From assembly GCA_018057825.1 (NCBI GenBank), contig JAGPCY010000049.1, positions 1-63,100 on the forward strand: DNA of 63,100 nucleotides, written 5' to 3'. This DNA comes from Kofleriaceae bacterium (lineage in GTDB: Bacteria > Myxococcota_A > Polyangia > Haliangiales > Haliangiaceae). Numbering within the stretch: position 1 is the stretch's first letter; every line of letters starts with the position of its first letter. The notes beneath the pieces are model-generated. The model made no database searches. It had not been told where the DNA came from and worked only from the letters and a program-made list of their open reading frames with translations. A program made the position numbers and the translations under genes. Shown in pieces: positions 35,913-44,839 of the stretch.

Positions 35913-36710
35913 CTACGGCGACGGGGACGCTGGCGGGCACCAGCGCCGCGGCGCGACCGCCTGCACGGCCTCGGTCGCGATCTCGCGCAATCGGGCCTGC
36001 GTGCGAGCGTCGACCTTGAGCTCGCGGAGCTCGGGCAACGCGCCCGGGGAGACGTCGGCGATGGTCGCCGCCAGGAGGAGTGACGCGAGGAACGCGCCGG
36101 CCGGCGCGGAGTGATTCCCGTCGTCGGCGTAGAGCGAGATCTCCGGTGCGCGCGTGCGCGCCAGCGCGAAGGCCTGGGGAATCGGCGCCACGCAGGCCGG
36201 CTCCTTCCTCGCGATGGACACGTACGTGTCGTAGATCGTCTGCGCCTCAGCGACTCCTGCCCTTGGCCACTCCGCGAAGAGCACCGGCAAGGCGCCCCCG
36301 TGCCGCGTCATCCGCACGAGCTTCTCGGCGCCCGAGGTCGGGTACGAAAAGCGTCCGCTCTGGCTGATCGCTTGCGCCTGCAGCACCACGTAGTCCGAGG
36401 GCCGGCCTTGTAGCAACCTGAGCGAACCTGGATCGCTGGACCGCTCCTCGAGGAACATCCACGCCGGCGCCTCCGTGCTGCGCACCGACCGGCCCGGCCT
36501 CGCCGCGCGCACCAGCGCCGCGACCATCCCTGGCACATCGTTGTACGCGGTGTGGCTGTTCCCCATGAACAGGATGGTGAGGTCCGCGTCGCTCGGCGGC
36601 GGGCCGGCCGGGGCCCGCGCCGAGGTCGCCGCCGGTTGGCCGCCCGGGCCGCTGGCGCAGGCCGCCACGAGCGACATCATCAGGGTCGCGAAGGTCATCC
36701 GCAGGTTCAT
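35913..36710 (-). CDS. SGNH-type hydrolase lipoprotein
   Basis: A 265-aa protein. The leader MNLRMTFATLMMSLVAACAS ends in a lipobox Cys. The SGNH block I nucleophile region reads LFMGNSHTAYND, and a late DDGNHSAPAG supplies the block V Asp and His. Such proteins deacylate polysaccharides or lipids at the cell surface. GGAGG eight bases before ATG 36710 fixes the start. The same frame stays open upstream through a second lipobox-like leader starting at 36857 (MRMLVLVAVVACRNE), so a longer form cannot be excluded. Confidence 0.8.
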   Translation of the reverse strand: MNLRMTFATLMMSLVAACASGPGGQPAATSARAPAGPPPSDADLTILFMGNSHTAYNDVPGMVAALVRAARPGRSVRSTEAPAWMFLEERSSDPGSLRLLQGRPSDYVVLQAQAISQSGRFSYPTSGAEKLVRMTRHGGALPVLFAEWPRAGVAEAQTIYDTYVSIARKEPACVAPIPQAFALARTRAPEISLYADDGNHSAPAGAFLASLLLAATIADVSPGALPELRELKVDARTQARLREIATEAVQAVAPRRWCPPASPSP

Positions 36711-36922
36711 CGTCGTCCTCCCAGCCATGGCGCGAGCTACCGCGATCGCGCGCCCGACCACCGCCTCAGTCCTCGGCGTCGCCCCCGGCGGGCGCGGCGC
36801 AGGTGGGGCCGGCTCGTTGCGGCACGCCACCACGGCGACGAGGACCAGCATCCGCATCGCGCGCGAGTGTACCCAAACCCGAGCGCCGCGGCCCGCCGAG
36901 TGCAAGTCGCCCCGCGGCCCCA

Positions 36923-37187
<265 letters not shown>

Positions 37188-37383
37188 CGAGCCCTTCGTG
37201 CCGACCAACCCGAACCTGCCGCCGGCCTGCATCGACTGCCACAAGCTCGCCGCCAACAGCCACCAGGCCGCGCTGGGGCTGTCGTTCCTGCCCTTCCGCG
37301 CGTGCCCGACCAAGCCGTTGCCCGGCCAGGCCGTGCCCCCCAACTGCGTCGTCGGCCGCGTCGGCACCCTCGCCCACCCGTGA
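37188..37383 (+). pseudogene. 3' coding fragment with a CxxCH motif behind array B
   Basis: Directly after array B about 65 codons use G or C at every third position and end with TGA 37383. They contain CIDCHK (37228-37242), a possible haem-c motif, and two more Cys, and end VVGRVGTLAHP. No start codon or leader is present; upstream the frame dissolves into the array. It looks like the 3' end of a secreted Cys protein whose 5' part was replaced by the repeat. Chance open frame in GC-rich DNA is the alternative. Confidence 0.35.
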
Positions 37384-37456
37384 CGTCGTGTCCCGGCGTG
37401 TAGCGCGACGTTCACGTCGATCGCGAGGCCCTGCGCGCCGTGGTACGCGATAGGTG

Positions 37457-39676
37457 ATGAACGGCCATCGGTCGCGCGCGCTCGTGCTGCTCCTCGTCGT
37501 CACCGCCTGTGGGGGACGCCCCAGCGGCGCCACCGGCCCGGCGATCATCCCCAGCCCGGCGACCGAGGTCGGCGCAGCCACCGAGGAGGCGCGTCCGGCC
37601 CCGGCACCCGGCGAGCCCGTGGCGCCGGTCGCCGCGCGGCGCGATCACGCCGTGCCGTCGCCCCACGGCAGCCGCAACGACCCCTACTACTGGCTCCGCG
37701 ACGACACCCGCACCAACCCCGAGATGCTGGCGTACCTGGCGGCGGAGAACGCGTACACGGCCGAGGTGCTGGCCACGGACGCCGCCCTCGAGGCCACGCT
37801 GTTCGCCGAGCTGCGCAGCCGGGTCCAGGAGGACGACGCCAGCGTCCCGACCTTCGACGGCGGCTACTGGTACTACACGCGGTTCGAGCGCGGGAAACAA
37901 CAACCGATCTTCTGCCGGCGCCGGGGCACGATGTCCGCCGCCGAGGAGATCCTGCTCGACGGCAACGCGCTCGCCGCGGGCCACCCCTACTACCGGATCG
38001 GCACGTACGACGTGACCCGCGACGGCAAGACCCTGGCGTGGGTCGACGACACCGTCGGGCGCAATCAGTACGTGCTCCACGTGAAGGACCTGAAGACCGG
38101 CAAGGTCTACGCCGACACCGCGACCAACGTCGCCCGATCGTTGGCGTGGGCCAACGACGACAAGACGCTCTTCTACACCGGCAAGGACGCGGTGACGTTG
38201 CGCGAGGATCGCGTGTTCCGCCACGTCCTCGGGACCACCACGCACGAGCTGGTCTATCAGGAAGACGACGCGTCCTACTACGTGAGCGTCAGCCCGACCA
38301 AGTCGCGGGCGTACATCCAGCTCGTCGCCGCGGCGACCACCAACACCGAGGTCCGCCTGGTGGACGCCGATCGGCCGCGGTCGGCGCCGGTGGTGTTCCT
38401 GCCGCGATCGAAGGACCACGAGTACTCGCTCGATCACCTCGGCGGCCGGTTCCTGGTCCTGACCAACGCCGACGCCAAGAACTTCCGGCTGGTCAGCGTG
38501 CCCGCGGGCCGCCAGGCCGACCGCGGCGCGTGGACGGACGTGATCCCGGCCAGCGACGACCTCTTGGTCGAGGACTTCGCGGTGTTCAACGACTTCGTCG
38601 CCGCCACGGTCCGCACCGGCGGGATGAGCAAGGTCCGCGTGGTGCCGACCAAACAGCCGGCCTACTTCCTCGAGGCGCAGGATCCGACCTACACGATGTC
38701 GGTGATCGACCTGCCCGACGCGACGTCGAAGGTCGTGCGCTACGCCTACACGTCGATGGTCGCGCCGCCGTCGACGTTCGAGGCCGACGTCGCGACCAAG
38801 GCGACGACGCTCTTGAAGCAGCAACCGGTGCCTGGATACGACCCCGGCCAGTACACCAGCGAGTACCTGCACGCGACCGCCACCGACGGCACCCGCGTCC
38901 CGATCTCGGTGGTCTACAAGAAGACCACGCCGCGCGATGGCACCGCGCCGCTCGTGGTCTACGGCTACGGCGCGTACGGCGCCTCGATGAACGCGCGGAT
39001 GAACCCGAACTGGGTCAGCCTCCTCGATCGCGGCTGGATCTACGCGATCGCCCACGTCCGCGGCGGCCAGGAGCTGGGCCGCGGCTGGTACGACGACGGC
39101 AGGTTGATGAACAAGCGGAACACGTTCACCGACTTCATCGCCGTGACCAAGCACCTCGTCGCCGCGAAGTACGGCGCCCGCGATCAGGTCTACGCCGAGG
39201 GCGGCAGCGCCGGCGGCCTGCTCATGGGCGTGGTGCTGAACCTGGCGCCCGAGCTGTACCGCGGCGTCGTGGCCAGCGTCCCCTTCGTCGACGCCGTGAC
39301 GACGATGCTCGACGAGTCGATCCCGCTCACCACCAACGAGTTCGACGAGTGGGGCAACCCGAAGGACAAGGCCGCGTACGACTACATCCTCAGCTACTCG
39401 CCCTACGACAACGTCGCGCGCAAGGACTACCCGTCGATCATGGTCTCGACCGGCCTGTGGGACAGCCAGGTCCAGTACTACGAGCCGGCCAAGTGGGTCG
39501 CCAAGCTGCGCGCGCGGAAGACCGATCGGAACCTCCTGGTCTTCGACGTCGACCTGACCTCGGGCCACGGCGGCGCGGCCGGCCGCTTCGATCGGCTGAA
39601 GCAGGTGGCGCGCAAGATGGCGTTCCTGCTGCACGTCCACGCTCGCCCCGATCAGCGCGCCGGTTGGCCGCGGTAG
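37457..39676 (+). CDS. ptrB: Oligopeptidase B / prolyl-oligopeptidase family (S9A) lipoprotein
   Basis: A 739-aa protein. The leader ends VLLLVVTACGG with a lipobox Cys, unusual because most PtrB enzymes are cytoplasmic. A Pro/Ala linker is followed by RNDPYYWLRDD, the opening of S9A enzymes, a roughly 370-residue beta-propeller and an alpha/beta-hydrolase domain. The triad is Ser584 (GGSAGG), Asp669 (WDSQV) and His704 (SGHGG). It should cleave short peptides, after basic residues if it is a true oligopeptidase B. An in-frame GTG precedes ATG 37457 by one codon. Confidence 0.92.
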   Translation: MNGHRSRALVLLLVVTACGGRPSGATGPAIIPSPATEVGAATEEARPAPAPGEPVAPVAARRDHAVPSPHGSRNDPYYWLRDDTRTNPEMLAYLAAENAYTAEVLATDAALEATLFAELRSRVQEDDASVPTFDGGYWYYTRFERGKQQPIFCRRRGTMSAAEEILLDGNALAAGHPYYRIGTYDVTRDGKTLAWVDDTVGRNQYVLHVKDLKTGKVYADTATNVARSLAWANDDKTLFYTGKDAVTLREDRVFRHVLGTTTHELVYQEDDASYYVSVSPTKSRAYIQLVAAATTNTEVRLVDADRPRSAPVVFLPRSKDHEYSLDHLGGRFLVLTNADAKNFRLVSVPAGRQADRGAWTDVIPASDDLLVEDFAVFNDFVAATVRTGGMSKVRVVPTKQPAYFLEAQDPTYTMSVIDLPDATSKVVRYAYTSMVAPPSTFEADVATKATTLLKQQPVPGYDPGQYTSEYLHATATDGTRVPISVVYKKTTPRDGTAPLVVYGYGAYGASMNARMNPNWVSLLDRGWIYAIAHVRGGQELGRGWYDDGRLMNKRNTFTDFIAVTKHLVAAKYGARDQVYAEGGSAGGLLMGVVLNLAPELYRGVVASVPFVDAVTTMLDESIPLTTNEFDEWGNPKDKAAYDYILSYSPYDNVARKDYPSIMVSTGLWDSQVQYYEPAKWVAKLRARKTDRNLLVFDVDLTSGHGGAAGRFDRLKQVARKMAFLLHVHARPDQRAGWPR

Positions 39677-39729
39677 CGGTCACCGGCTCGGCGCCGACCG
39701 CGGGTAGGCCCGGGGCCGCTCGCGCCGGC

Positions 39730-40734
39730 TCAGCAGGCGCAGCCCTCGTCCTCGATCGTCTCGTACACGGTCTCGGACTGCGGCAGGCTCGCGAGCTCCG
39801 GCACGCCGTCGTGGTCGACGTCGAAGGCCAGGTCGTAGCCCGCGGGCTGGGCATCGGTGTCGAGGATCAGGCGCAGCGCGCCGTCGGGCTGGCGCTGCCA
39901 GACCGCGAACATCGCAGCGCCGAAGTCGCCGCACCACCCGGTGCGCTCGAGGGCGGCGGTGACGTAGGCCCGCCCGGCGAGGACGAACTCGGTCACCCGC
40001 GTGTCCGCCCCTTCGCTCCAGTCGGGGCGGTCGGGGTCGTAGTTGTACGGCTCCGCGCGATACGCGGCCTGGGCGGCGGCGAAGCGCGGCAGGGCGCGCA
40101 GCCGCGCGAGCGCGTCGACCGCGACGGGGCTGTCCTGGTCGACGTCCACCGGCGCGGTCGCGACCCGATCGTCGTTCGACTCGTCGGCCGCGATCGGCGC
40201 GGCGCACGAGCTGGCCAGCTCGGCGACCACGGACACCGCGTCGCGCTCAAGGGCGATCCGCCAGAGCGTGGCCTTGCTGCGCCGGCCGTGCGCGGGGTCG
40301 GGCACGAACGCCGCGACCTCGACCAGCCGGGTCACGGTCGCGGCGCACCGGGCGCCGCTGTCCTCGATCAGCGTGACGACCTGGCCGACCGTCACGGCGT
40401 CGCCGTCGGTCGCGCGATGGGCGCGGCGCAACCTGGTCGCGCCGGCTTCGTCGGTGGCGAGCACGTCGATGCGCCCGTGGGCGGTGCCAGCGCCGCGGCC
40501 GACCACCAGGCCGAGCTGGCCCGACAGCTCGGTCAGCTCGATGAGGGCCGGGGCCGTCGGCAGGTCCTGGGCCACGACCGCCATCGGCGCCACCACCGGC
40601 GCAGCGCCAGGCCCGCCCGCGTCGCCGGCGACCATGGCGTCCGTCCCGGCGTCCGGTCCGAGCGCGTCGACCTCGTCGCAGGCCGAGGTCGCGAGGAAGA
40701 GCAAGGTCGAGGCGAGGAGGCCGGGGCGCATCAT
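39730..40734 (-). CDS. Lipoprotein of unknown function
   Basis: A 334-aa protein. The leader MMRPGLLASTLLFLATSACDE ends in a lipobox, followed by a low-complexity Asp/Gly/Ala stretch typical of Myxococcota surface lipoproteins. The remaining 270 residues include paired Cys near the C-terminus (EDEGCAC) and AFDVDHDGVPEL, which resembles a calcium-binding loop. No family recognised. It converges with the oligopeptidase gene (53-bp gap) and diverges from the ArsR gene. Confidence 0.75.
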   Translation of the reverse strand: MMRPGLLASTLLFLATSACDEVDALGPDAGTDAMVAGDAGGPGAAPVVAPMAVVAQDLPTAPALIELTELSGQLGLVVGRGAGTAHGRIDVLATDEAGATRLRRAHRATDGDAVTVGQVVTLIEDSGARCAATVTRLVEVAAFVPDPAHGRRSKATLWRIALERDAVSVVAELASSCAAPIAADESNDDRVATAPVDVDQDSPVAVDALARLRALPRFAAAQAAYRAEPYNYDPDRPDWSEGADTRVTEFVLAGRAYVTAALERTGWCGDFGAAMFAVWQRQPDGALRLILDTDAQPAGYDLAFDVDHDGVPELASLPQSETVYETIEDEGCAC

Positions 40735-40862
40735 GGTGCGCCGAGAGTGCAGCTTCGTTGCCAACGCTATCCCCGCGAAGAGGTTGGCCGCCCGCGCGGT
40801 CGTGGATGGCCAGACACGCGCCCCGTGTCCGCGCGCAGGCCACGACGCACCGACCGCGCCGC

Positions 40863-40891
40863 TTGCGCGCCGGTGGGCGACCGCCTATACT
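40863..40891 (+). promoter_or_regulatory. Sigma-70-type promoter of the arsR-SRPBCC pair
   Basis: TTGCGC (40863-40868) and TATACT (40886-40891) are separated by exactly 17 bases. Transcription would start near 40898, at or next to the A of the ATG (40899), implying a leaderless mRNA. The operator palindrome overlaps the start site. Confidence 0.6.
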
Positions 40892-40907
40892 GAACCAGAT
40901 GGTTCAG
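40890..40907. promoter_or_regulatory. ArsR-type operator overlapping the start codon
   Basis: CTGAACCAGATGGTTCAG is a perfect inverted repeat (7-bp arms, 4-bp centre) that covers the end of the -10, the expected start site and the ATG. The position and sequence are what is expected of an autoregulating ArsR-family repressor, here the gene directly downstream. Confidence 0.7.
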
Positions 40908-41285
40908 CATCGAAGCGCGCGGCTCGACGCCTCGTTCGCCGCGCTGTCGGACGAGACCCGGCGCGGGGTGCTGGCGCAGCTCGGCCGCGGCGACGCCTCG
41001 ATCTCCGAGCTGGCGGGCGCGTTCCGGATGACCCTGACGGGCATGCGCAAGCACGTCGGCGTCCTCGAGCAGGCCGGGCTGGTGACCACCGCGAAGGCCG
41101 GGCGCGTGCGGACCTGCCGGCTCGGACCGCGCCGCCTCGACGAAGAGCTGGCCTGGCTCGAGGGCTATCGCCGGCAATGGGCCGCGCGCTTCGACCGTCT
41201 CGACGCGCTGCTCGCCGAGCTCGCGCCGCCTCACGACCACGCCACCACGAAGAAAGCCGAGCGAACCGATGACCCACATGACTGA
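40899..41285 (+). CDS. ArsR-family transcriptional regulator
   Basis: A 128-aa winged-helix repressor: ALSDETRRGVLAQLGRG, ISELAGAFRMTLTGMRKHVGVLEQAGLV (recognition helix) and GRVRTCRLG wing. There is no metal-binding Cys pair, as in the ArsR members that sit next to SRPBCC genes. It probably represses its own two-gene operon. Its 3' end overlaps the SRPBCC start by 17 bp. The start lies inside the operator. Confidence 0.93.
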   Translation: MVQHRSARLDASFAALSDETRRGVLAQLGRGDASISELAGAFRMTLTGMRKHVGVLEQAGLVTTAKAGRVRTCRLGPRRLDEELAWLEGYRRQWAARFDRLDALLAELAPPHDHATTKKAERTDDPHD

Positions 41286-41751
41286 CGCCGTCCGCACCTC
41301 GGAGCAAGAGCTCGTCGTCACGCGAACCTTCGACTACCCGGCCCAGCTCGTCTTCGCAGCCTGGACCCAACCCGCGCTGTTCGCCCGGTGGTGGACGCCG
41401 GCGTCCTGCGGCCTGACCTTGGTCGCGTGCGAGCTGGACGTGCGCGTCGGCGGCGGGTATCGCCTGGCGTTCAGTCACCCGGACGCGCCGGCGCCGATGG
41501 AGGTCTTCGGTCGCTACCTCGAGGTCGTGGCGCCGACGCGCCTGGTCTGGACCAACGAGGAGGACAGCGCCAGTGGGCAGGTCACGACGGTCACGTTCGA
41601 GGACCAGGGCGGCCAGACGCGGCTGGTGATGCGCGATCGCTATCCCTCGAAGGAGGCGCTCGACGAAGCGATCGCGTCGGGCGGCACCAGCGGCGCCGCC
41701 GAGTCGTTCTGCCAGCTCGACTTGGTGCTGTGTTCGGCGGCCGCCTCGTAG
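41269..41751 (+). CDS. SRPBCC/AHSA1-domain protein
   Basis: A 160-aa helix-grip protein (LVVTRTFDYPAQLVFAAWTQP, FARWWTP, YLEVVAPTRLVWTNE). These proteins bind small hydrophobic ligands and are often encoded with an ArsR regulator, as here. Overlap with the regulator gene means co-translation. A second ATG three codons downstream (41278) is possible. The ligand is unknown. Confidence 0.9.
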   Translation: MTHMTDAVRTSEQELVVTRTFDYPAQLVFAAWTQPALFARWWTPASCGLTLVACELDVRVGGGYRLAFSHPDAPAPMEVFGRYLEVVAPTRLVWTNEEDSASGQVTTVTFEDQGGQTRLVMRDRYPSKEALDEAIASGGTSGAAESFCQLDLVLCSAAAS

Positions 41752-41765
41752 TGGCGCCCGCGCCC

Positions 41766-42653
41766 TCAGCGCCGCGCCGGACGACCGGGCCGGAATGACT
41801 CGACCAGCCAGTCCCACACCGCGGCGACCCGAGCCACCGGGCGGAGCGCCGCGTGCGCGACCAGCCACAGCGCCCCTTCGGGTGAGGGCGGGATCGGGAT
41901 CGGGACGGGCACCAGGCCGCCGGCGCGCTCGCCCACCGCCTCGGCCATGAGCACGACGCCGACGCCGGCCTTGGCCGCCGCCACCAAGGTGCCGAGCTCG
42001 GTCGAGCGCATGACGACCCGGGCGTCGGGGACGTGGGCCGCCAGCCAGCGCGACTCCGGGATGTGATCGAGCGAGCGGTCGTAGGCGAGCCACGGCAGGT
42101 CGCGGAGCTTCGCCCCCTTCTTGACCGCCAGCGACGGCGACCGCATCACGCCGAGCTTCACGCTCGCGAGCTGCTGCACGACCAGATCGCCCTTGTCGGG
42201 CCGCACCGTGCGCAGCGCCAGATCGGCCTCGCGCATGCTCAGATCGACCAGCGCGGTCGACGGGGCCAGCTCGACGGTGATGTCGGGGTAGGCCGCCCGC
42301 AGCCGCGGCAAGGCCGGGACCAGGAACAGCGCCGCGGTCGCCGGGACCACCGCGATCCGCACCGTGCCCTCGGGTCGACGCTCGAGCCCGGACAGCTCGC
42401 GTAGCATCCCCACCGCCGCGGTCTCGGCCTGCTCGGCCCACGGCTTGACCAGCGCCAGCGCCGGCGTCGGCCGGAGCCCAACCGGCAGGCGGTCGAACAG
42501 CCGCGCGCCGATCGCGGCCTCGAAGGCCTCGAGTCGCCGGAGCACCGTCGCCGCTGTGGTGCCGAGCGCCTCGGCCGCGCGGGTCGCGCTCCCGGCGCGC
42601 ACGATCGCCAGGACCAGGTCGACGTGGGCGAGCGGCGATGGTGTTTCGCTCAT
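41766..42653 (-). CDS. LysR-family transcriptional regulator
   Basis: A 295-aa protein with an N-terminal winged helix (LAIVRAGSATRAAEALGTTAATVLRRLEAFEA) and a C-terminal periplasmic-binding-like effector domain. AGGAG lies seven bases before ATG 42653. It is divergent from the outer-membrane-like gene at 42715 across a 61-bp gap, which is the usual LysR arrangement for controlling the neighbour. Confidence 0.92.
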   Translation of the reverse strand: MSETPSPLAHVDLVLAIVRAGSATRAAEALGTTAATVLRRLEAFEAAIGARLFDRLPVGLRPTPALALVKPWAEQAETAAVGMLRELSGLERRPEGTVRIAVVPATAALFLVPALPRLRAAYPDITVELAPSTALVDLSMREADLALRTVRPDKGDLVVQQLASVKLGVMRSPSLAVKKGAKLRDLPWLAYDRSLDHIPESRWLAAHVPDARVVMRSTELGTLVAAAKAGVGVVLMAEAVGERAGGLVPVPIPIPPSPEGALWLVAHAALRPVARVAAVWDWLVESFRPGRPARR

Positions 42654-42679
42654 GAAATAGCTCCTATCATGGGTGCGGA

Positions 42680-42697
42680 TTCCGTGTCGTCCACGAA
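42680..42697. promoter_or_regulatory. Possible LysR box in the divergent gap
   Basis: TTCCGTGTCGTCCACGAA is an imperfect inverted repeat (TTC-GTG / CAC-GAA with one bulged base on one side) between the LysR gene and the divergent outer-membrane-like gene. Its length and placement suit a LysR recognition site, but the T-N11-A form is not exact. Confidence 0.35.
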
Positions 42698-42714
42698 ACA
42701 GTCATGGTGACGGC

Positions 42715-43374
42715 ATGCGATCGCGTCTTCCTCTCCTCGTCGGCCTCGTCGGCCTCGTCGGCCTCGCCGGCCTCGGCCTCGGCGTCCGCACCGGCCTCGC
42801 CGATCCCGCCCCACCCCCGGTCACCGCCGTCGCCCCGGACCACGCCGACGGCGGCGCCGCGCTCCACGACCATCGCTGGGCGATCGAGACCGAGGCGATC
42901 CAGCCCTTCGTCCCGACGGTCGGCATCGCCCGCGTCCGGGTGACCCGGCACCTGTGGGGCGCGCCGGCCGGGGCCCACGGCGACCTCGTGGTCGGGGTCT
43001 ACCTCCGGCCCGGCGTCGAGCACGACGTGGTCGAGACCATCGACGAGTACATGGCGACCCTCGGCGTCCGCTACTTCCTGTGGCGCGGGCTCCACGCCGA
43101 GGCGCTGCTCGACGCCGGCCTCGCCTGGGGCACGAACAAGGTCGACCAGATGGCGTATCGCACGGCGACCCTGTTCGCCGAGGTCAACCTCGGCTACCGC
43201 GTGGGCCTGTTCGCGCCGGGCGGCGTCGCGGGCGCGCCCCGGGCGGTCGGCGTCTACGTCGCGCCGCAGGTCGGCTTGCTGTCGTCGCTCGGCGTCGGCA
43301 ACGACATAGGCCCCCGCAACGGCAAGCCCGACTACTTCCTCACGGCCGCCCTGCTCTTGGGAGCGTCGTTCTAG
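42715..43374 (+). CDS. Exported outer-membrane-like protein
   Basis: A 219-aa protein. Its signal peptide (LVGLVGLVGLAGLGLGV) is encoded by a 9-bp DNA repeat. The mature part has alternating aromatic strands (GVRYFLWRGLHAEALLDAGLAWG, FAEVNLGYRVGLF) and ends in FLTAALLLGASF, a terminal Phe typical of beta-barrels. No family named. A second protein of similar style follows after 2 bp, so the two form an operon. Confidence 0.7.
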   Translation: MRSRLPLLVGLVGLVGLAGLGLGVRTGLADPAPPPVTAVAPDHADGGAALHDHRWAIETEAIQPFVPTVGIARVRVTRHLWGAPAGAHGDLVVGVYLRPGVEHDVVETIDEYMATLGVRYFLWRGLHAEALLDAGLAWGTNKVDQMAYRTATLFAEVNLGYRVGLFAPGGVAGAPRAVGVYVAPQVGLLSSLGVGNDIGPRNGKPDYFLTAALLLGASF

Positions 43375-43376
43375 CC

Positions 43377-44099
43377 ATGGCCCACCATCGGTCATCCCAC
43401 CGCGCGGGCCGCGCCTCGGGCGGCCTGGGCCTCGCGGCCGCGATCCTCCTCGGAGGCGTCGGCGACCTCGGGCGCGCCGTCGCCGAGACCCCGTCGGCCC
43501 AGGCCGCGCGCCCGGATCGCGATCGCCTGTCGGTCGCGATCAACGCCGGCCTGCTCCAGCCCCTGGTCCTCGGCGGCGCCAACCTCGAGGTCGACGTCCG
43601 CTGGCGCCACCTGGTGGTCGCGTACTCCCACGGCTGGAGCCTCGAGCTCGCGGACCAGCTCGGCGACGAGATGACGCGGCAGCGCGTGACGCTGCAGGTG
43701 CCGTACACCACCGGTTTCGGCGTCGGCGGGACCTACCCGCTGCCCGCCCTGCGCTCGCTGGTCGACCTGCGACTCGAGGCCAAGGTCCATCGCTTCGCGG
43801 CGGAGTACGCCTCGGCCGACGGCGCCAGTCGCACGCGGGTAGTGGACTACCGCACGTACACCCTGGGCGCCGGCGTCTACTGGACGGTGGTGCCGTTTGG
43901 CGGGCGGTCTGGCGCCCTGCGCGGGCTCAACCTCTCGACCAGCGTCCGCTACTGGCCACGGGTCGCGACCTCGCTCGACGGCGACGCCCACACCTACTTC
44001 AACGCGACGACCAACCGCGATGAGACCCACCACGCCGCCGACATCGGCATCGCCAATAGCCCGCTGATCGTGAACGTGTCCGTCGGCTACCTGTTCTAG
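43377..44099 (+). CDS. Exported outer-membrane-like protein, second of pair
   Basis: A 240-aa protein with a basic start, hydrophobic Ala/Gly/Leu core and cleavage near AVAETPSAQA. The mature part is beta-rich and ends IVNVSVGYLF with a terminal Phe, as in outer-membrane barrels. It may form a small channel or assist export with the preceding protein. No family recognised. Confidence 0.7.
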   Translation: MAHHRSSHRAGRASGGLGLAAAILLGGVGDLGRAVAETPSAQAARPDRDRLSVAINAGLLQPLVLGGANLEVDVRWRHLVVAYSHGWSLELADQLGDEMTRQRVTLQVPYTTGFGVGGTYPLPALRSLVDLRLEAKVHRFAAEYASADGASRTRVVDYRTYTLGAGVYWTVVPFGGRSGALRGLNLSTSVRYWPRVATSLDGDAHTYFNATTNRDETHHAADIGIANSPLIVNVSVGYLF

Positions 44100-44142
44100 A
44101 GCGCGGAACGGTTTGAATGCCCCGCGATGGTACGCTGTCGTC

Positions 44143-44621
44143 ATGGACGTCGCGCCGTTCACCGGCGATCGCGGCGCGCTGCAGGCGCTGTTCGAGCTCG
44201 CCGATGACTCGCCTACCCAGCTCGCGGCGTACCGCGACGCTGGGAGGTGCTGGTCGCGCGCGACCGCGACGTGCTCGTCGGACACCTGCAGCTCGTTGCG
44301 ACCGACCAGCCCGACGTGATCGAGCTAAAAAGCATGGCCGTGGTCCCGGCGCGCCAGGGTACGGGCATCGGCCGAGCCCTTGTGACGGCGGCGATCGCGA
44401 CAGTCCGCGCTCATGGCGCCCGCCGCCTTGTGGTCTCGACGGCCACCGCCGGCGTCGGTCAGCTCCGGTTCTACCAGCGCCAGGGTTTCCGCCTCACCCA
44501 CATCGTGCCTGACGTCTTCGTTCCGGCGAACGGGTATCCGCCCGACCTCGTCGAGGACGGAATCCCGGTACGCGATCAGGTGTGGCTGGCCCTCGAGCTC
44601 GTGCCAGCGCCCCCGCCGTGA
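44143..44621 (+). pseudogene. GNAT acetyltransferase with a frameshift
   Basis: ATG 44143 reads MDVAPFTGDRGALQALFELA to about residue 32. Good coding then moves to another frame with WEVLVARDRDVLVGHLQL, the acetyl-CoA motif ARQGTGIGRALV and FYQRQGFRL, ending at TGA 44621. The switch lies at about 44239 (GACGCTGGGAG); one extra G would restore a single GNAT frame of about 159 residues. Either a real inactivating deletion or a sequencing error. Such enzymes acetylate small amines or protein N-termini. Confidence 0.75.
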
Positions 44622-44839
44622 CCGGTCGGGCAGCGGCGACGGGTCACCGCGTCGAGTCCGAGGTCGATGTCGCGCTCGCGTCTCGCCCACTGACCAGGTA
44701 GCCTCGCGGCAGGAGGTCGAGATGATCGTACAGGTCGATGAGTGTCGGTTCGAGCGCCCCCGCGGTCGCGGATGGCAGCCAGAGGCGGGGCCGGAGACGG
44801 GTCGCGCCGAGGTGGAACTGGCGGGAGGAGGGCCTGGCC

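Noticed and set aside
39677-39729. Rho-independent terminator between convergent genes
   Set aside because: GC-rich arms can be drawn in several ways but none is followed by a T-run, so no specific terminator could be supported.
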